Source: Actinacidiphila acididurans (GTDB taxonomy: Bacteria; Actinomycetota; Actinomycetes; Streptomycetales; Streptomycetaceae). Taken from it: 64,000 nucleotides of DNA. The stretch spans positions 124,001 through 188,000 of the forward strand of contig NZ_JADKYB010000017.1 in the NCBI RefSeq assembly GCF_016918855.1. The letters run 5' to 3'. Of this stretch, positions 51,512 through 61,615 are shown piece after piece. The notes below the pieces were generated by a model. That model searched no databases. It saw only the letters and a list, made by a program, of their open reading frames with translations, and was not told the DNA's origin. The translations under genes were made by a program, and so were the position numbers. The number at the start of each line of letters is the position of its first letter. Position 1 is the stretch's first letter.

Positions 51512-52737
51512 GCGGGGCGGATGTGCGGGGCGGGGCGGGTGCCGCGGGTGAGCCGGTGGGGGCGGGCGGCGGTACGGGGCCGGCCTCGAGTGGGGGGCCG
51601 GGTACGGGCGCGGGTGCAGCGGGTGCGGACGGGGCGCAAGGGGCCGGTACGCGCCCGGACGCGGCGGAGGCGGCGGAGGCGGCGGAGGCGGCGGAGGCTC
51701 GGGGTTCTGGCGAACCGGGCGTGGGGCAGGCCGCGCACGCCGTACCGCCTACCCGGGAGGCCGGTCAGGTGCCGTCCCCGCGCAGCCTGGCGGAACTGGA
51801 GCGGCGGGTGGCGGAGGAGCGCGACCGCCCTGCCTATGGCGACGACGCCCTGATCAGCTGCGACCGGCTGGTCCGTATCTTCACCGCCGACGGGGTCGAG
51901 GTCCAAGCGCTCCAGGGCCTGGACCTGCTGGTCACCAGGGGTGAGCTGATGGCCCTGGTGGGCGCGTCGGGCAGCGGCAAGTCCACGCTGCTCAACATCC
52001 TCGCCGGGCTCGACGTGCCGACCGCCGGGGCGGCCCGGGTGGACGGCTACGACCTGCTGGCCATGGACGCCAAGGCCCGGCTGAGCTACCGCCGGGAGGT
52101 GGTCGGCTTCGTCTGGCAGCAGACGGCCCGGAACCTGCTCCCGTACCTGACGGCCGCCCAGAACGTGGTCCTGCCCATGCAACTCGCCGGTCGCGGCGGC
52201 CGACGCGCCCGCCGGGCCCGGGCCGCCCGGGCCGGTGAACTGCTCACCATGCTCGGGGTCGGCCACTGCCACGACCGCCGCCCGGTCCAGATGTCCGGCG
52301 GCGAGCAGCAGCGCGCCGCGATCGCGGTCGCCCTCGCCAACAACCCCTCGGTGATCCTGGCCGACGAGCCCACCGGCGAACTCGACTCCGCCACCGCCGA
52401 ACAGGTCTTCGCCGCCTTCCGCACCGCCAACGAGGAACTCGGCACCACCGTCGTCGTGGTCACCCACGACCACGCGGTCGCCGACGCGGTGCGCCGCACG
52501 GTGGCCATCCGCGACGGCCGGACCGCATCCGAGGTGGTCCGCCACACCCATGTGGACGAGCACGGCCAGGAGTCCTCGGTCGCCCGCGAGTACGCCACCG
52601 TCGACCGGGCCGGCCGCCTGCAACTCCCCCGCGACTACACCGAGGCCCTGGACATCCGCGCCCGCGTCCTGCTCGAACTCGAACCCGACCACATCCAGGT
52701 CTGGCCCGACACGCCGCCGGAGCAGCCGCGCCCCTGA
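51508..52737 (+). CDS. ABC transporter ATPase (MacB/LolD type) of the FtsX-like exporter
   Basis: 409 residues. The first 110 are a low-complexity Gly/Ala tract with an AEAAEAAEAAEA run encoded by a 9-bp repeat. The ATPase domain follows: LVRIFTADGVEVQALQGLDL, Walker A GASGSGKST, Q-loop region VGFVWQQTARNLLPYLT, signature MSGGEQQRAAIA, Walker B VILADEPTGELD, and the switch His in VVVTHDH. This is the LolD/MacB-type sequence expected to pair with FtsX permeases. A C-terminal extension (about 340-409) is not part of the core. Translation is coupled to the preceding permease. A start closer to the ATPase core is possible but has no obvious ribosome site. Confidence 0.88.
   Translation: MSGADVRGGAGAAGEPVGAGGGTGPASSGGPGTGAGAAGADGAQGAGTRPDAAEAAEAAEAAEARGSGEPGVGQAAHAVPPTREAGQVPSPRSLAELERRVAEERDRPAYGDDALISCDRLVRIFTADGVEVQALQGLDLLVTRGELMALVGASGSGKSTLLNILAGLDVPTAGAARVDGYDLLAMDAKARLSYRREVVGFVWQQTARNLLPYLTAAQNVVLPMQLAGRGGRRARRARAARAGELLTMLGVGHCHDRRPVQMSGGEQQRAAIAVALANNPSVILADEPTGELDSATAEQVFAAFRTANEELGTTVVVVTHDHAVADAVRRTVAIRDGRTASEVVRHTHVDEHGQESSVAREYATVDRAGRLQLPRDYTEALDIRARVLLELEPDHIQVWPDTPPEQPRP
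51661..51696 (+). repeat. 9-bp tandem repeat GCGGCGGAG, four copies, in coding sequence
   Basis: Four perfect in-frame copies encode (Ala-Ala-Glu)4 within the N-terminal tail of the ABC ATPase. Copy number may vary between strains without breaking the frame. Confidence 0.85.
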
Positions 52738-52803
52738 TCCCGCGGGCCAGGTGCTTCTTCGGTACGTCCGACCGGGGTCGTACGGTCAGGGAACGCCGTC
52801 AGG

Positions 52804-52833
52804 CCGGGGGCGTCGCCGAGCCCGGGGGCGTCG
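52804..52833. repeat. 12-bp direct repeat between convergent genes
   Basis: CCGGGGGCGTCG occurs at 52804-52815 and 52822-52833, in the 96-base gap between the ABC ATPase and the leftward gene ending at 52834. It could help form a bidirectional terminator. Confidence 0.4.
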
Positions 52834-53532
52834 TCAGGCCGGGGACACCGTCAGTCCGGCGGCCGCCGAACGCGTGCGTACCGCCACCGATCCGTACCCG
52901 GTACGAAGGCGCACCCACGCCCCCGCGGTCAGCACCGCCACCGTGTCCTCGCCGCCCGGCGGCACCCGCAGGAAGCCGAGCGCGTAGGCCGCGTGCACCA
53001 CCCGCAGGCTCACCCCGCCGTACTGCCGCTCCCACAGTTCCTCGGCCAGGGCGTCCAGTTCGCTGCGGGTCCGCCGCTCCTGCGGCAGTGCCTCGGTGCG
53101 GGCCCGGAACTCCGCCACGACCTGCGCCGCGATCGCCCGGACCCCGGGCCCGGGTAGCTCCCCGGTCCGCTGCCAGCCGGCGCGCGGCGGCAGCACGCCG
53201 GCCCAGGACGGCCCGGTCACCGATCCGGGCATCCCGAACGCGCCGCCCTGCTCACCGGCCGCGACCACCGCGTCGAGCAACTGCCCGGCCGACACGGTCG
53301 CGTCCACCGCGGCCTCGACCGCGTCGCCGCCGAGCGCGACGGCCTTGATCGCGAGCACGCCCCCGAACGGCGGCTGCCCGAACACCCCCAGCGCGGGTTC
53401 ACCGGAAGCCGAGCGCAGCCGTACCGCCGCGGCCCGGTCCCACTTCAGCAGCCGGCCCAGGAAGGCGGCGAGCTCCTCCGCCGCCTCCCCGGGGCCCGCC
53501 ACCGTGCCCGTCTCGAACGCCAGCACCGTCAT
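52834..53532 (-). CDS. Conserved actinobacterial protein of unknown function
   Basis: 232 residues from ATG 53532, whose start overlaps the thioesterase stop (ATGA). The N-terminal half (TGTVAGPGEAAEELAAFLGRLLKWDRAAAVRLRSASGEPALGVFGQPPFGGVLAIKAVAL) has alternating strands. The C-terminal part includes VVAEFRARTEALPQERRTRSELDALAEELWERQYGGVSLRVVHAAYALGFLR, a helical stretch with an Arg/Glu pattern. No catalytic motif, signal or membrane segment is seen. It appears to be the third gene of the ettA-thioesterase operon, so expression is tied to those genes. I do not assign a function. Confidence 0.72.
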   Translation of the reverse strand: MTVLAFETGTVAGPGEAAEELAAFLGRLLKWDRAAAVRLRSASGEPALGVFGQPPFGGVLAIKAVALGGDAVEAAVDATVSAGQLLDAVVAAGEQGGAFGMPGSVTGPSWAGVLPPRAGWQRTGELPGPGVRAIAAQVVAEFRARTEALPQERRTRSELDALAEELWERQYGGVSLRVVHAAYALGFLRVPPGGEDTVAVLTAGAWVRLRTGYGSVAVRTRSAAAGLTVSPA

Positions 53533-53947
53533 GCCGCCACGGCCTCGTCCCGGTACTGCTCCAGGAAGGCCTTCTCCTCCGCGGTGATCCGCCGCGGCCG
53601 CTGCTGCGACAGGTTGTACGGCACCACGACGGTGGACGCCCGCGCGTACAGCGTCCCGGGGTCCTTCACCTCGTACCCGAGGGTCAGGGACGCCGCGGTG
53701 ATGTCGGTCACCCACGTGTCGATGGTCACCGGCTCGTGCCGGTGGACCAGCGGGCGCAGATAGTCGATCTCGTGCCGGGCCACCACCGAACCGCCGTCGA
53801 AGGTCGCGCTGCCCTCCCGCGAGCCAAGGCGGAACATGAAGTCGATCCGCGCCTCCTCCAGGTAACGGAGGAACGCCACATTGTTGATGTGGCCGTACGC
53901 GTCCATGTCCGCCCACCGCAGGGGGCAGGCGTAGACGTGGCGTGCCA

Positions 53948-53948
<1 letters not shown>
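53529..53948 (-). CDS. Acyl-CoA thioesterase (hotdog fold, 4HBT family)
   Basis: 139 residues. RHVYACPLRWADMDAYGHINNVAFLRYLEEARIDFMF is the 4-hydroxybenzoyl-CoA thioesterase-type helix-strand lead, with the catalytic Asp in WADMDAYGHINN. HEIDYLRPLVHRHEPVTIDTWV and ASLTLGYEVKDP strands follow. It hydrolyses acyl-CoA thioesters in the cytoplasm; chain preference is unknown. The start overlaps the ettA stop by one base and the stop overlaps the next gene, so ettA, thioesterase and the unknown gene are translationally coupled. Confidence 0.88.
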
Positions 53949-55612
<1,664 letters not shown>

Positions 55613-55666
55613 GAGAAACCGTCCGGCAGTCGAGAAGGGCCAATGTGCGGCTCCACCCCGTGAGGG

Positions 55667-55695
55667 CAGATACACCCCATCTTGCCAGCCGTCCA
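55667..55695 (-). promoter_or_regulatory. Promoter of the ettA operon
   Basis: On the minus strand TGGACG (55695-55690), 17 bases, then TATCTG (55672-55667). The transcript start would be near 55660, about 48 bases before the TTG start. Confidence 0.4.
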
Positions 55696-55838
55696 CCCAG
55701 CGGGGCGAATGACTACATGGTCGCCTCGCCCCGCCCCCACTGACCTGCACCCGACCGCGTCACCCGTCCGGGCTGCCCGACCCCACTGTGCCGGGCTGCA
55801 CCCGGCAGGGCGGATGACTGGGTCACCCTCCCCGCCGG

Positions 55839-55853
55839 GCCCCTTTCGGGGGC
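55839..55853 (-). terminator. Short hairpin terminator after the thioester-domain protein gene
   Basis: GCCCC (55839-55843) and GGGGC (55849-55853) enclose a 5-base loop, 11 bases beyond the stop of the leftward gene. It is short but GC-pure. Confidence 0.4.
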
Positions 55854-55863
55854 GTCCGGAGTG

Positions 55864-57291
55864 TTACGAGGCGCCGGAGCTCTTCTTGCGGCGGAAGAAG
55901 AAGACCGCGCCGCCGCCGACCACAACCAGCGCGGCCGCTATGCCCGCGATCACCGGGGTGGCGCTGCTGCTACCGGTCTCGGCCAGGTTCCCGCCGCCGG
56001 CGGTGGTGCCGCTGGTGGTGGCCGGGGAGGTGGCGGGGCTGGGCTGGTTGCCGGGCGCCGACGGGCTCGGCGTGGTGGCCGTCCTGCAGTCGAGCACGCC
56101 CTGGAACGTCTTCACGGTCTTGTCCGGCAGCGTGATGTCGATCCGGTACTTCTGGTCCTCGGCGACCGGTACGGTGACCGTCTGCGACTTCCCGGGCGCG
56201 ATCGTGTACGTCCTGCCCTCGAGCCGGAACGTGAATCCCTCGTCGCCCTGGTTGGACGCCGTCACGTCCACCCCGTTCTTCGCGCAGTCCACCTGGGCGG
56301 ACAGGGCCGGTATCGCGCCCTTCCTGGCCCACGATGCGGTCGCCGAGGCGGTCACGTCGGTGCTGTCCGACCCGGCGAGGATCTGCGTCTGGCTGGGGGT
56401 GCCCTTGTCGTTGGTGCCGGTGAAGGCCCGGCCGATCGGCACCGTGGTGGAGGCGGTCACGGTCAGCGAGGTGCTGCCGTCGGGCGTACCGGCCGGTATG
56501 TCGATGTAGAGCTCGGCGCCGTCCTTCACCTCGGTGACCGGCTTGCCCTGGGCGTCGACGAGCTTGGCGCCGGAGGGGGCACTCGCGGCCAGTTCGGGTC
56601 GGGCGGTGGTGGCCGTGGTGTGGACGGTGACCGGGCCGAGCCGGTCGCCGGACTTGCCGGAGACGGCCGCGGGGGTGAGGGTCAGCGAGGCGGCGGGCTC
56701 GGCGACGGCCACGGCCGTGTTGTAGAGGTACTCGGCGAGTTGTTCGGCCGCCGGGTCCTTGGCCTTGACGTCCACGCCGTCGCTGTACCGCCAGATGGCC
56801 ACCTGCGTGCCGGCTGCGGCGGTCTTCTTCGTCAGCGGTCCCGCGTGGGCCGCCTTCGCCAGCGCGTCGAGGTCGCTCACCTGCGGGAACGAGTGCTGCA
56901 GGATCCAGTCGATCTTTCCGGCGCCGGCCCGGTCCTTGCCCGGCGCATACAGCGAGGTCGCCGACCAGGGCACCTCGTGGTACTGCGCGTGGTCCTGGGT
57001 TCCGTTGTGGAAGTCGATGCAGTAGGTGAGGATGCTGCCGCCGCTGTCCAGGTTCATCCGGAACAGGCCGGCGATCTCACCGTGCGTCGATCCGTTCTCA
57101 GTCACGACGGCCTGGTCGGACAGGCCCGGCACGATGCCGTCGATCGTCGCCGTCGCCCCGCTCGACGACGGCTGTGTGCCGTCGTCGGCGGTGGCGGGCC
57201 CCGCGGCGGTCATGGCCCCCGCCGCGAGGAGACCGGCGGCGACACCGGCCGCCGCGAGGCGGGCAGCGGTGCGTCTGGTGGTCTTGAACAT
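55864..57291 (-). CDS. Cell-wall-anchored thioester-domain surface protein with LAETG sorting signal
   Basis: 475 residues from ATG 57291 (GGAGGGG upstream). A Sec signal (RRTAARLAAAGVAAGLLAAGAMTAAGPATA) is followed by a thioester domain: Cys91 in LTYCIDFHNGTQ and Gln163 in GTQVAIWRYSDG fit the Cys-Gln isopeptide-like thioester pair that covalently captures host or surface amines. Two beta-sandwich regions follow (about 195-300 and 320-390), then a Pro/Ser/Thr spacer. The LAETG sortase motif (436-440), a hydrophobic helix and an RRKK tail end the protein. LAxTG is the class E sortase motif of high-GC actinobacteria. It is a surface adhesin-like protein and monocistronic. Confidence 0.9.
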   Translation of the reverse strand: MFKTTRRTAARLAAAGVAAGLLAAGAMTAAGPATADDGTQPSSSGATATIDGIVPGLSDQAVVTENGSTHGEIAGLFRMNLDSGGSILTYCIDFHNGTQDHAQYHEVPWSATSLYAPGKDRAGAGKIDWILQHSFPQVSDLDALAKAAHAGPLTKKTAAAGTQVAIWRYSDGVDVKAKDPAAEQLAEYLYNTAVAVAEPAASLTLTPAAVSGKSGDRLGPVTVHTTATTARPELAASAPSGAKLVDAQGKPVTEVKDGAELYIDIPAGTPDGSTSLTVTASTTVPIGRAFTGTNDKGTPSQTQILAGSDSTDVTASATASWARKGAIPALSAQVDCAKNGVDVTASNQGDEGFTFRLEGRTYTIAPGKSQTVTVPVAEDQKYRIDITLPDKTVKTFQGVLDCRTATTPSPSAPGNQPSPATSPATTSGTTAGGGNLAETGSSSATPVIAGIAAALVVVGGGAVFFFRRKKSSGAS

Positions 57292-57468
57292 GATTTCCCC
57301 TCCGGGCGAGGCACGCGGTCGGATGAGGGTGTGGCCTCGCCAGCAGTTATGAGCCCCCGTGCACACGAACGTCGAAATCCTAGGAATCACCCGTCACAGG
57401 GCTACCATCGGGACCCCCACGAGCCCGATTCGAATCCCAACCGTTACGTGTCCACGGGCATGTTTCCG

Positions 57469-57487
57469 GGATTGTCGACAAATCCCT
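57469..57487. promoter_or_regulatory. 19-bp near-palindrome between ssb and the thioester-domain gene
   Basis: GGGATT (57469-57474) and AATCCC (57482-57487) flank the perfect 10-bp palindrome TTGTCGACAA (57473-57482). It could be an operator about 180 bases upstream of the thioester-domain gene or a loose terminator 50 bases after ssb. Its moderate GC content favours a protein-binding site. Confidence 0.4.
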
Positions 57488-57537
57488 GGCGGCCTCGTCC
57501 CATGAAATGCCGCCGAATGCGGATACTCCCGGTCCCG

Positions 57538-57960
57538 TCAGGACACCACCGCCGTTTCGGCCATCGACAGGGCCCCGAGCTCCGGCCGCAGCAGGGCAGT
57601 TGAGGACGCGCGGGTGAACCGGCTGACGCCGCGCGACAGATCGTGGCCGATCGCGTTGGCCTCGATCTCCGCACTGACGTAGCGCCGACCGTCCTTCTCG
57701 TCCTCACGAACCCTCAGCCGCCCCTGCACGACGAGTGGTTCACCGAGTCCCACCGACTCCTTGACGTTGCCCGCGAGGGTCCGCCAGGCCCGGACCGTAT
57801 AGAAACTCGTGGGCCCGTCGGTCCACGCCCCGCGTTCCGTGTCGTACCGCCGCGTGGTGGTCGCCAGCCGGAATCGGGTGACCGCCAGACCGGTCGCGGT
57901 CACGGTGGTCTCGGGCTCGGTGGCGACATTTCCCACCACGGTCACCAGGGTCTCGTTCAT
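57538..57960 (-). CDS. ssbB: Single-stranded DNA-binding protein SsbB
   Basis: 140 residues from ATG 57960 (GAGGAAGGA upstream). It has an OB-fold: NETLVTVVGNVATEPETTVTATGLAVTRFRLATTTRRYD, TSFYTVRAWRTLAGNVKESVGLGEPLVVQGRLRVRE and RRYVSAEIEANAIGHDL. The acidic DDxPF-type tail of replication SSB (SsbA) is absent; the protein ends AETAVVS. That marks the SsbB paralogue, which in Streptomyces is linked to chromosome segregation during sporulation rather than bulk replication. Two perfect DnaA boxes lie about 100 bases upstream. It follows dynB in the same direction with a 126-base gap. Confidence 0.9.
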   Translation of the reverse strand: MNETLVTVVGNVATEPETTVTATGLAVTRFRLATTTRRYDTERGAWTDGPTSFYTVRAWRTLAGNVKESVGLGEPLVVQGRLRVREDEKDGRRYVSAEIEANAIGHDLSRGVSRFTRASSTALLRPELGALSMAETAVVS

Positions 57961-58054
57961 GGCACTGTCCTTCCTCGTCCGTGCGTTCCCGTGCGGAACG
58001 CGACAGGACCATCGTGCGGGAATTCGAGTGCTTCCGAAGAAACAGGATGGAATC

Positions 58055-58081
58055 TGTGGATAACCCACCACTTGTGGATAA
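58055..58081 (-). promoter_or_regulatory. Two perfect TTATCCACA DnaA boxes upstream of ssbB
   Basis: TGTGGATAA is present at 58055-58063 and 58073-58081, which is TTATCCACA on the minus strand, 18 bases apart in the same orientation. They lie in the 126-base dynB-ssbB gap, 95-120 bases before the ssbB start. Confidence 0.6.
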
Positions 58082-58086
58082 CTCCG

Positions 58087-59922
58087 TCACTCGTGTGAGT
58101 GAGAATCGGAGCCGGAGAGTTTGGTGGACCCGGAACGGTACGGCCCGGGAACGACCCCGGCGACGACCGCGTAATGCTCTCTGACCTCTCTGTACCGCAT
58201 GAGTTCGGCGGCCACGGGTTCCAGGACCAGGGCCCGGCCGCAGCCGGCCGCGGCATCGCGCAGTCGGCGTTCGGCGGCCTGTCCGTGTCGCCGTGCCGGT
58301 CCGCGTGCCGCCGTCCGGCAGGTCCAGGTGGTCAGCGGTCCACCCAGGCCCCCGACGGTGATCATGGCCAGTGAGGACCACCAGGCCAGGCCGAGCAGCC
58401 CCGCGGCCGTGACGAGCAGGCAGATCCCGCCGGCCAGCGCGAGCACGACCAGGGCCCACTGGACGGCCCGGGCCACCGCCCACCAGCCGGGGCGGTCGGG
58501 TGGTGCGGGCCGGGCCTGCGATGCCGCTTCGTCCAGCGCCGCCGGCAGTTCCTCCGCCCCGCGCCGCGCGGTCTCGCCCACCGCCCGGGCCCACGGCGCG
58601 GGCAGCCCGCGGGAGGCGTCGGCGACCAGCCCGCGCACCGCCTCGTCGACCGCCGCGCGGGACGCCGAAGGCCCGCCGGCCTGGGCCGGAAGCCGCCCGG
58701 GAGCATTCCGGCCGGACCGACCCCGTGTCCGCCGAACGGGTGAAACCTCGATCACGGACCGCATTGGGGAACAACTGTCCGTGACCGTCCGTTGTCCCAT
58801 CAGTCGACCCCACGGCGTGCCGCAGACGTCCCATGCGGCACCGGCCCAGTCCCTTTCCGCGGACTGACCGATCGCGGACGCGCCCACGGCGTCCGCGAGC
58901 CGGTCGATGAACTCCTCACGCGCCGGTTCGGTGAGCCCGGCGCCGCCCTCGCCCACGTAGAGGGGCCGGAGCCCGCTCGCCGCACGGTCCAGATCAGCCA
59001 CGAGCCGCCGTCCCACCGCGGCGCGCTGGCCGACGATCCGGGCCAGCGCGGCCCGCACCTCCGGCACGCCCTGCCCGGTGAGAGCGGAAGCGGCGAGCAC
59101 GACGGCACCGCTGTCGCCGTGCTCGCCGACCGCGAGGCCGTCCTCGTCGAGGAGCCGTCGCAGATCGTCGAGGACCAGGTCGGCCGCTTCGCCGGGCAGC
59201 CGGTCGGCCTGATTGAGCACGAGCACGGTGACATCCGCGTGTCCCGCCATGGCACGCAGATAGCGCTCGTGCAGGACGTGGTCGGCGTACTTCTCCGGGT
59301 CCACCACCCACACGACGACGTCGACCAGCCGCAGCAGGCGGTCCACCTGCTCGCGGTGTCCGGCCGCGGCCGAGTCGTGGTCCGGCAGGTCCAGCAGCAC
59401 AAGCCCGTCGAGGCTTTGATCCTCGACCCCCGCGAGGCCGCCACCGTCCTCCCGGGCGTCACCAACTGAAGAGAGTGCAAAGTCCGGGCCCCCCTCCGGT
59501 ACGTCCGGGGCACCGTACCGGACGTGCCGGTCCCGGGGGGCGATGCCGAGCCGGTCCAGCAGGGCAGCGGCCGGCTCCGGCTGCCAGGAGCAGGCCACCG
59601 GCCGGGCGGTGGTGGGCCGCCGCACCCCCGTCTCGGAGAGCGCCCGTCCCGTCAGGGCGTTGAAGAGCGTGGACTTGCCACTGCCGGTGGCTCCGGCCAG
59701 GGCCACCACGGTGTGGGACGACGACAGTCTGCGGCGCTCGCCCATCCGGGCCAGCAGTTCACCGCCCTCGGCGAGGTCGTCCGCTCCGATCCGGGTCCTG
59801 GACAGGCCGAGCAGTTCGCCCAGGGCGTCGGCCCGGACGGACAGCGGGTCGGCCGACGGTTCGGCGGCACTCCCCCGGGTGCCGTCGGCCGTTCCGGCCG
59901 GGGACGAGGGGCTTGCGGTCAC
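58087..59922 (-). CDS. dynB: Dynamin-like GTPase DynB (membrane-embedded)
   Basis: 611 residues. N-terminal GTPase domain: P-loop GATGSGKSTLFN, G2-region RRPTTARPVACSW, G3 LLDLPDHDS, and G4 VLNQADRL. A helical region with RxxxRD-type segments follows. The C-terminus has a hairpin of two membrane helices (about 482-530: WALVVLALAGGICLLVTAAGLLGLAWW and the next stretch) and an amphipathic tail. Streptomyces DynB has two membrane segments and, with DynA, stabilises FtsZ rings at sporulation septa; this architecture and the pairing match. Start ATG 59922 is five bases after the dynA stop. The 5-base spacing indicates one operon, with ssbB downstream. Confidence 0.82.
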   Translation of the reverse strand: MTASPSSPAGTADGTRGSAAEPSADPLSVRADALGELLGLSRTRIGADDLAEGGELLARMGERRRLSSSHTVVALAGATGSGKSTLFNALTGRALSETGVRRPTTARPVACSWQPEPAAALLDRLGIAPRDRHVRYGAPDVPEGGPDFALSSVGDAREDGGGLAGVEDQSLDGLVLLDLPDHDSAAAGHREQVDRLLRLVDVVVWVVDPEKYADHVLHERYLRAMAGHADVTVLVLNQADRLPGEAADLVLDDLRRLLDEDGLAVGEHGDSGAVVLAASALTGQGVPEVRAALARIVGQRAAVGRRLVADLDRAASGLRPLYVGEGGAGLTEPAREEFIDRLADAVGASAIGQSAERDWAGAAWDVCGTPWGRLMGQRTVTDSCSPMRSVIEVSPVRRTRGRSGRNAPGRLPAQAGGPSASRAAVDEAVRGLVADASRGLPAPWARAVGETARRGAEELPAALDEAASQARPAPPDRPGWWAVARAVQWALVVLALAGGICLLVTAAGLLGLAWWSSLAMITVGGLGGPLTTWTCRTAARGPARRHGQAAERRLRDAAAGCGRALVLEPVAAELMRYREVREHYAVVAGVVPGPYRSGSTKLSGSDSHSHE

Positions 59923-59926
59923 GCGA

Positions 59927-61615
59927 TCACCTCTCCTTGTGGTCCCTGTACTCCCGGTAGTCCCCGAAGTGGCCGAGATCGCCGAAGTCCCTGTGTTCCC
60001 GGTGCAGTACGGACAGGGCGGCGATCAGCGAGGACTGCTGGGCCGCGGTCACGTCGCAGTCCTCGACCGGGGCCAGCCGGCGGTCGCGCTCGCGGCGCAG
60101 CACATCGGCCACGGCCTGGTCGAGGCGGGCTCGTGCGGCGTCCACGAGATCGACGGCCCGCTGGGCGCCGACGGTCTCGGCGAGCTGCTCCCCGGCGGCC
60201 GCGCCGTGCCGGGCGCCGAGCAGGGCGGTGGCCAGCAGGGCGGCCCGGTGCCCGGCGGCCGCGGGCGGGCGGGCGCCGTGGCGGCGGCCCGGGTTCCCGG
60301 GGCGGGTGAGGGCGGTGAGCTCACGCCGCCAGGCCCGTACACCCTTGTCGATGCGTGCCGCCACCGCGACCCGGTCCCGGTCGGGGCGGGCGGTGGGATC
60401 GGCCAGGAGTCCGGCGCCGGCCGGGTCGTGCCGCCATGCCTCGGCGATGCGTTCGTCGGCGGCGTCGGTGTGCGCCCGCAGCAGGGCGGCGAGTTCTTCG
60501 GCGAGGGCGTGCAGGAGGGCGCCGGGTCCGGCCGCGGGATAGCCGTGCCAGTACGCCAGGGCCTCCCCCGCCAGGGGGGTGCCGGCGCGGATCGCGGTGT
60601 CCACTGCGGTGGCGGCCTGTGCGTAGGAGTACTCGACGGTGCGGGCGAGCCGGAGGGCGGCGGCGTGCTGGGCGGCGGAGGCGGAGGCGAGCGCGGGCAG
60701 CCTGGTGCGCAGCGAGGCCAGGGTGCCGGCCGCGGTGCGGCGGGCGGCCTGGCGGCGGGCGGCGGGGTCCTCGGCACAGTGCGTCAGCCAGGCGCGCAGG
60801 CCGGCGACGGTGGTCTGCGGGAGCAGGCCGCCGCCGCCCGTGGACTCGGGAAGTTCGGGGACGGTGAAGCGGGGTACGTCGCCTAGGCCGGCGTCGGCGA
60901 GCAGGGCGGCGTACTGCAGGCCGACCTCGGCGACGACCTGGTGGGGGACCCGGTCCAGGACGGTGGCGAGGGTGACGTCGTACTCCTTGGCCGTCCGCAG
61001 CAGGTGCCAGGGCAGGGCGTCGGCGTACCGAGTGGCGGTGGTGACCATGATCCAGATGTCGGCGGCGCAGATGAGTTCGGCGGCCAGTTCGCGGTTGCGG
61101 GTCACCAGCGAGTCGATGTCGGGCGCGTCGAGCAGGGCGAGGCCGCGAGGAAGGGAGTCGTCGGTCTCCAGGCGCATTTCGGGCCGGGTGGATTCCGGCC
61201 GGTCGTGGCCGTCCCCGCCGGCCCGGGACCGCTGGCGGACCGCCCAAGTACGCGTGAGGCGGGGCAGAATGCGGGGGTCGGCAAACCAGGCGTGGTCCTC
61301 GGGGTGACAGACGAGAACGGGGGTGCGGGTGGTGGGCCGAAGAACACCGGAGGGACTCACGCGGCGGCCCAGGATCGAATTGACAAGCGTCGATTTTCCT
61401 GCTCCGGTGGATCCTCCGACGACGGCGAGCAGCGGAGCCTCCGGGGTCGCCAGCCGGGGCAGCAGATAGTCCTCGAGCTGGCTGAGAAGCTCCTGCTGGG
61501 TACGACGGGCCCGGACGGCACCGGGTAGCGGGAAGGGGAAGCGTGCGGCATCGACACGGTCACGTAGCGCGGACAGCGCGTCTAGCAGCTCAGGCCGTAC
61601 GTCCAAGATCACCAC
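59927..61615 (-). CDS. dynA: Dynamin-like GTPase DynA (soluble partner)
   Basis: 562 residues from GTG 61615 (LDVRPELLDALSALRDRVDAARFPFPLPG lead); GTG 61612 is an equal alternative. The longer frame to 61759 lies in AT-rich non-coding DNA and is rejected. The GTPase domain has P-loop VGGSTGAGKSTLVNSIL, G2 VLRPTTRTPVLV, G3 ALLDAPDIDSL and a G4 region near ATVLDRVPHQ, which departs from NKxD. There are no membrane helices; the rest is Ala/Arg-rich helix. This fits Streptomyces DynA, which lacks membrane segments and works with DynB at the division septum. No clear ribosome site precedes the start. Confidence 0.8.
   Translation of the reverse strand: MVILDVRPELLDALSALRDRVDAARFPFPLPGAVRARRTQQELLSQLEDYLLPRLATPEAPLLAVVGGSTGAGKSTLVNSILGRRVSPSGVLRPTTRTPVLVCHPEDHAWFADPRILPRLTRTWAVRQRSRAGGDGHDRPESTRPEMRLETDDSLPRGLALLDAPDIDSLVTRNRELAAELICAADIWIMVTTATRYADALPWHLLRTAKEYDVTLATVLDRVPHQVVAEVGLQYAALLADAGLGDVPRFTVPELPESTGGGGLLPQTTVAGLRAWLTHCAEDPAARRQAARRTAAGTLASLRTRLPALASASAAQHAAALRLARTVEYSYAQAATAVDTAIRAGTPLAGEALAYWHGYPAAGPGALLHALAEELAALLRAHTDAADERIAEAWRHDPAGAGLLADPTARPDRDRVAVAARIDKGVRAWRRELTALTRPGNPGRRHGARPPAAAGHRAALLATALLGARHGAAAGEQLAETVGAQRAVDLVDAARARLDQAVADVLRRERDRRLAPVEDCDVTAAQQSSLIAALSVLHREHRDFGDLGHFGDYREYRDHKER

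Noticed and set aside
58087..61615. The tandem GTPases as a phage-defence dynamin pair
   Set aside because: Gene order with ssbB, the lack of defence neighbours and the one-soluble/one-membrane design fit the Streptomyces sporulation proteins DynA and DynB better.
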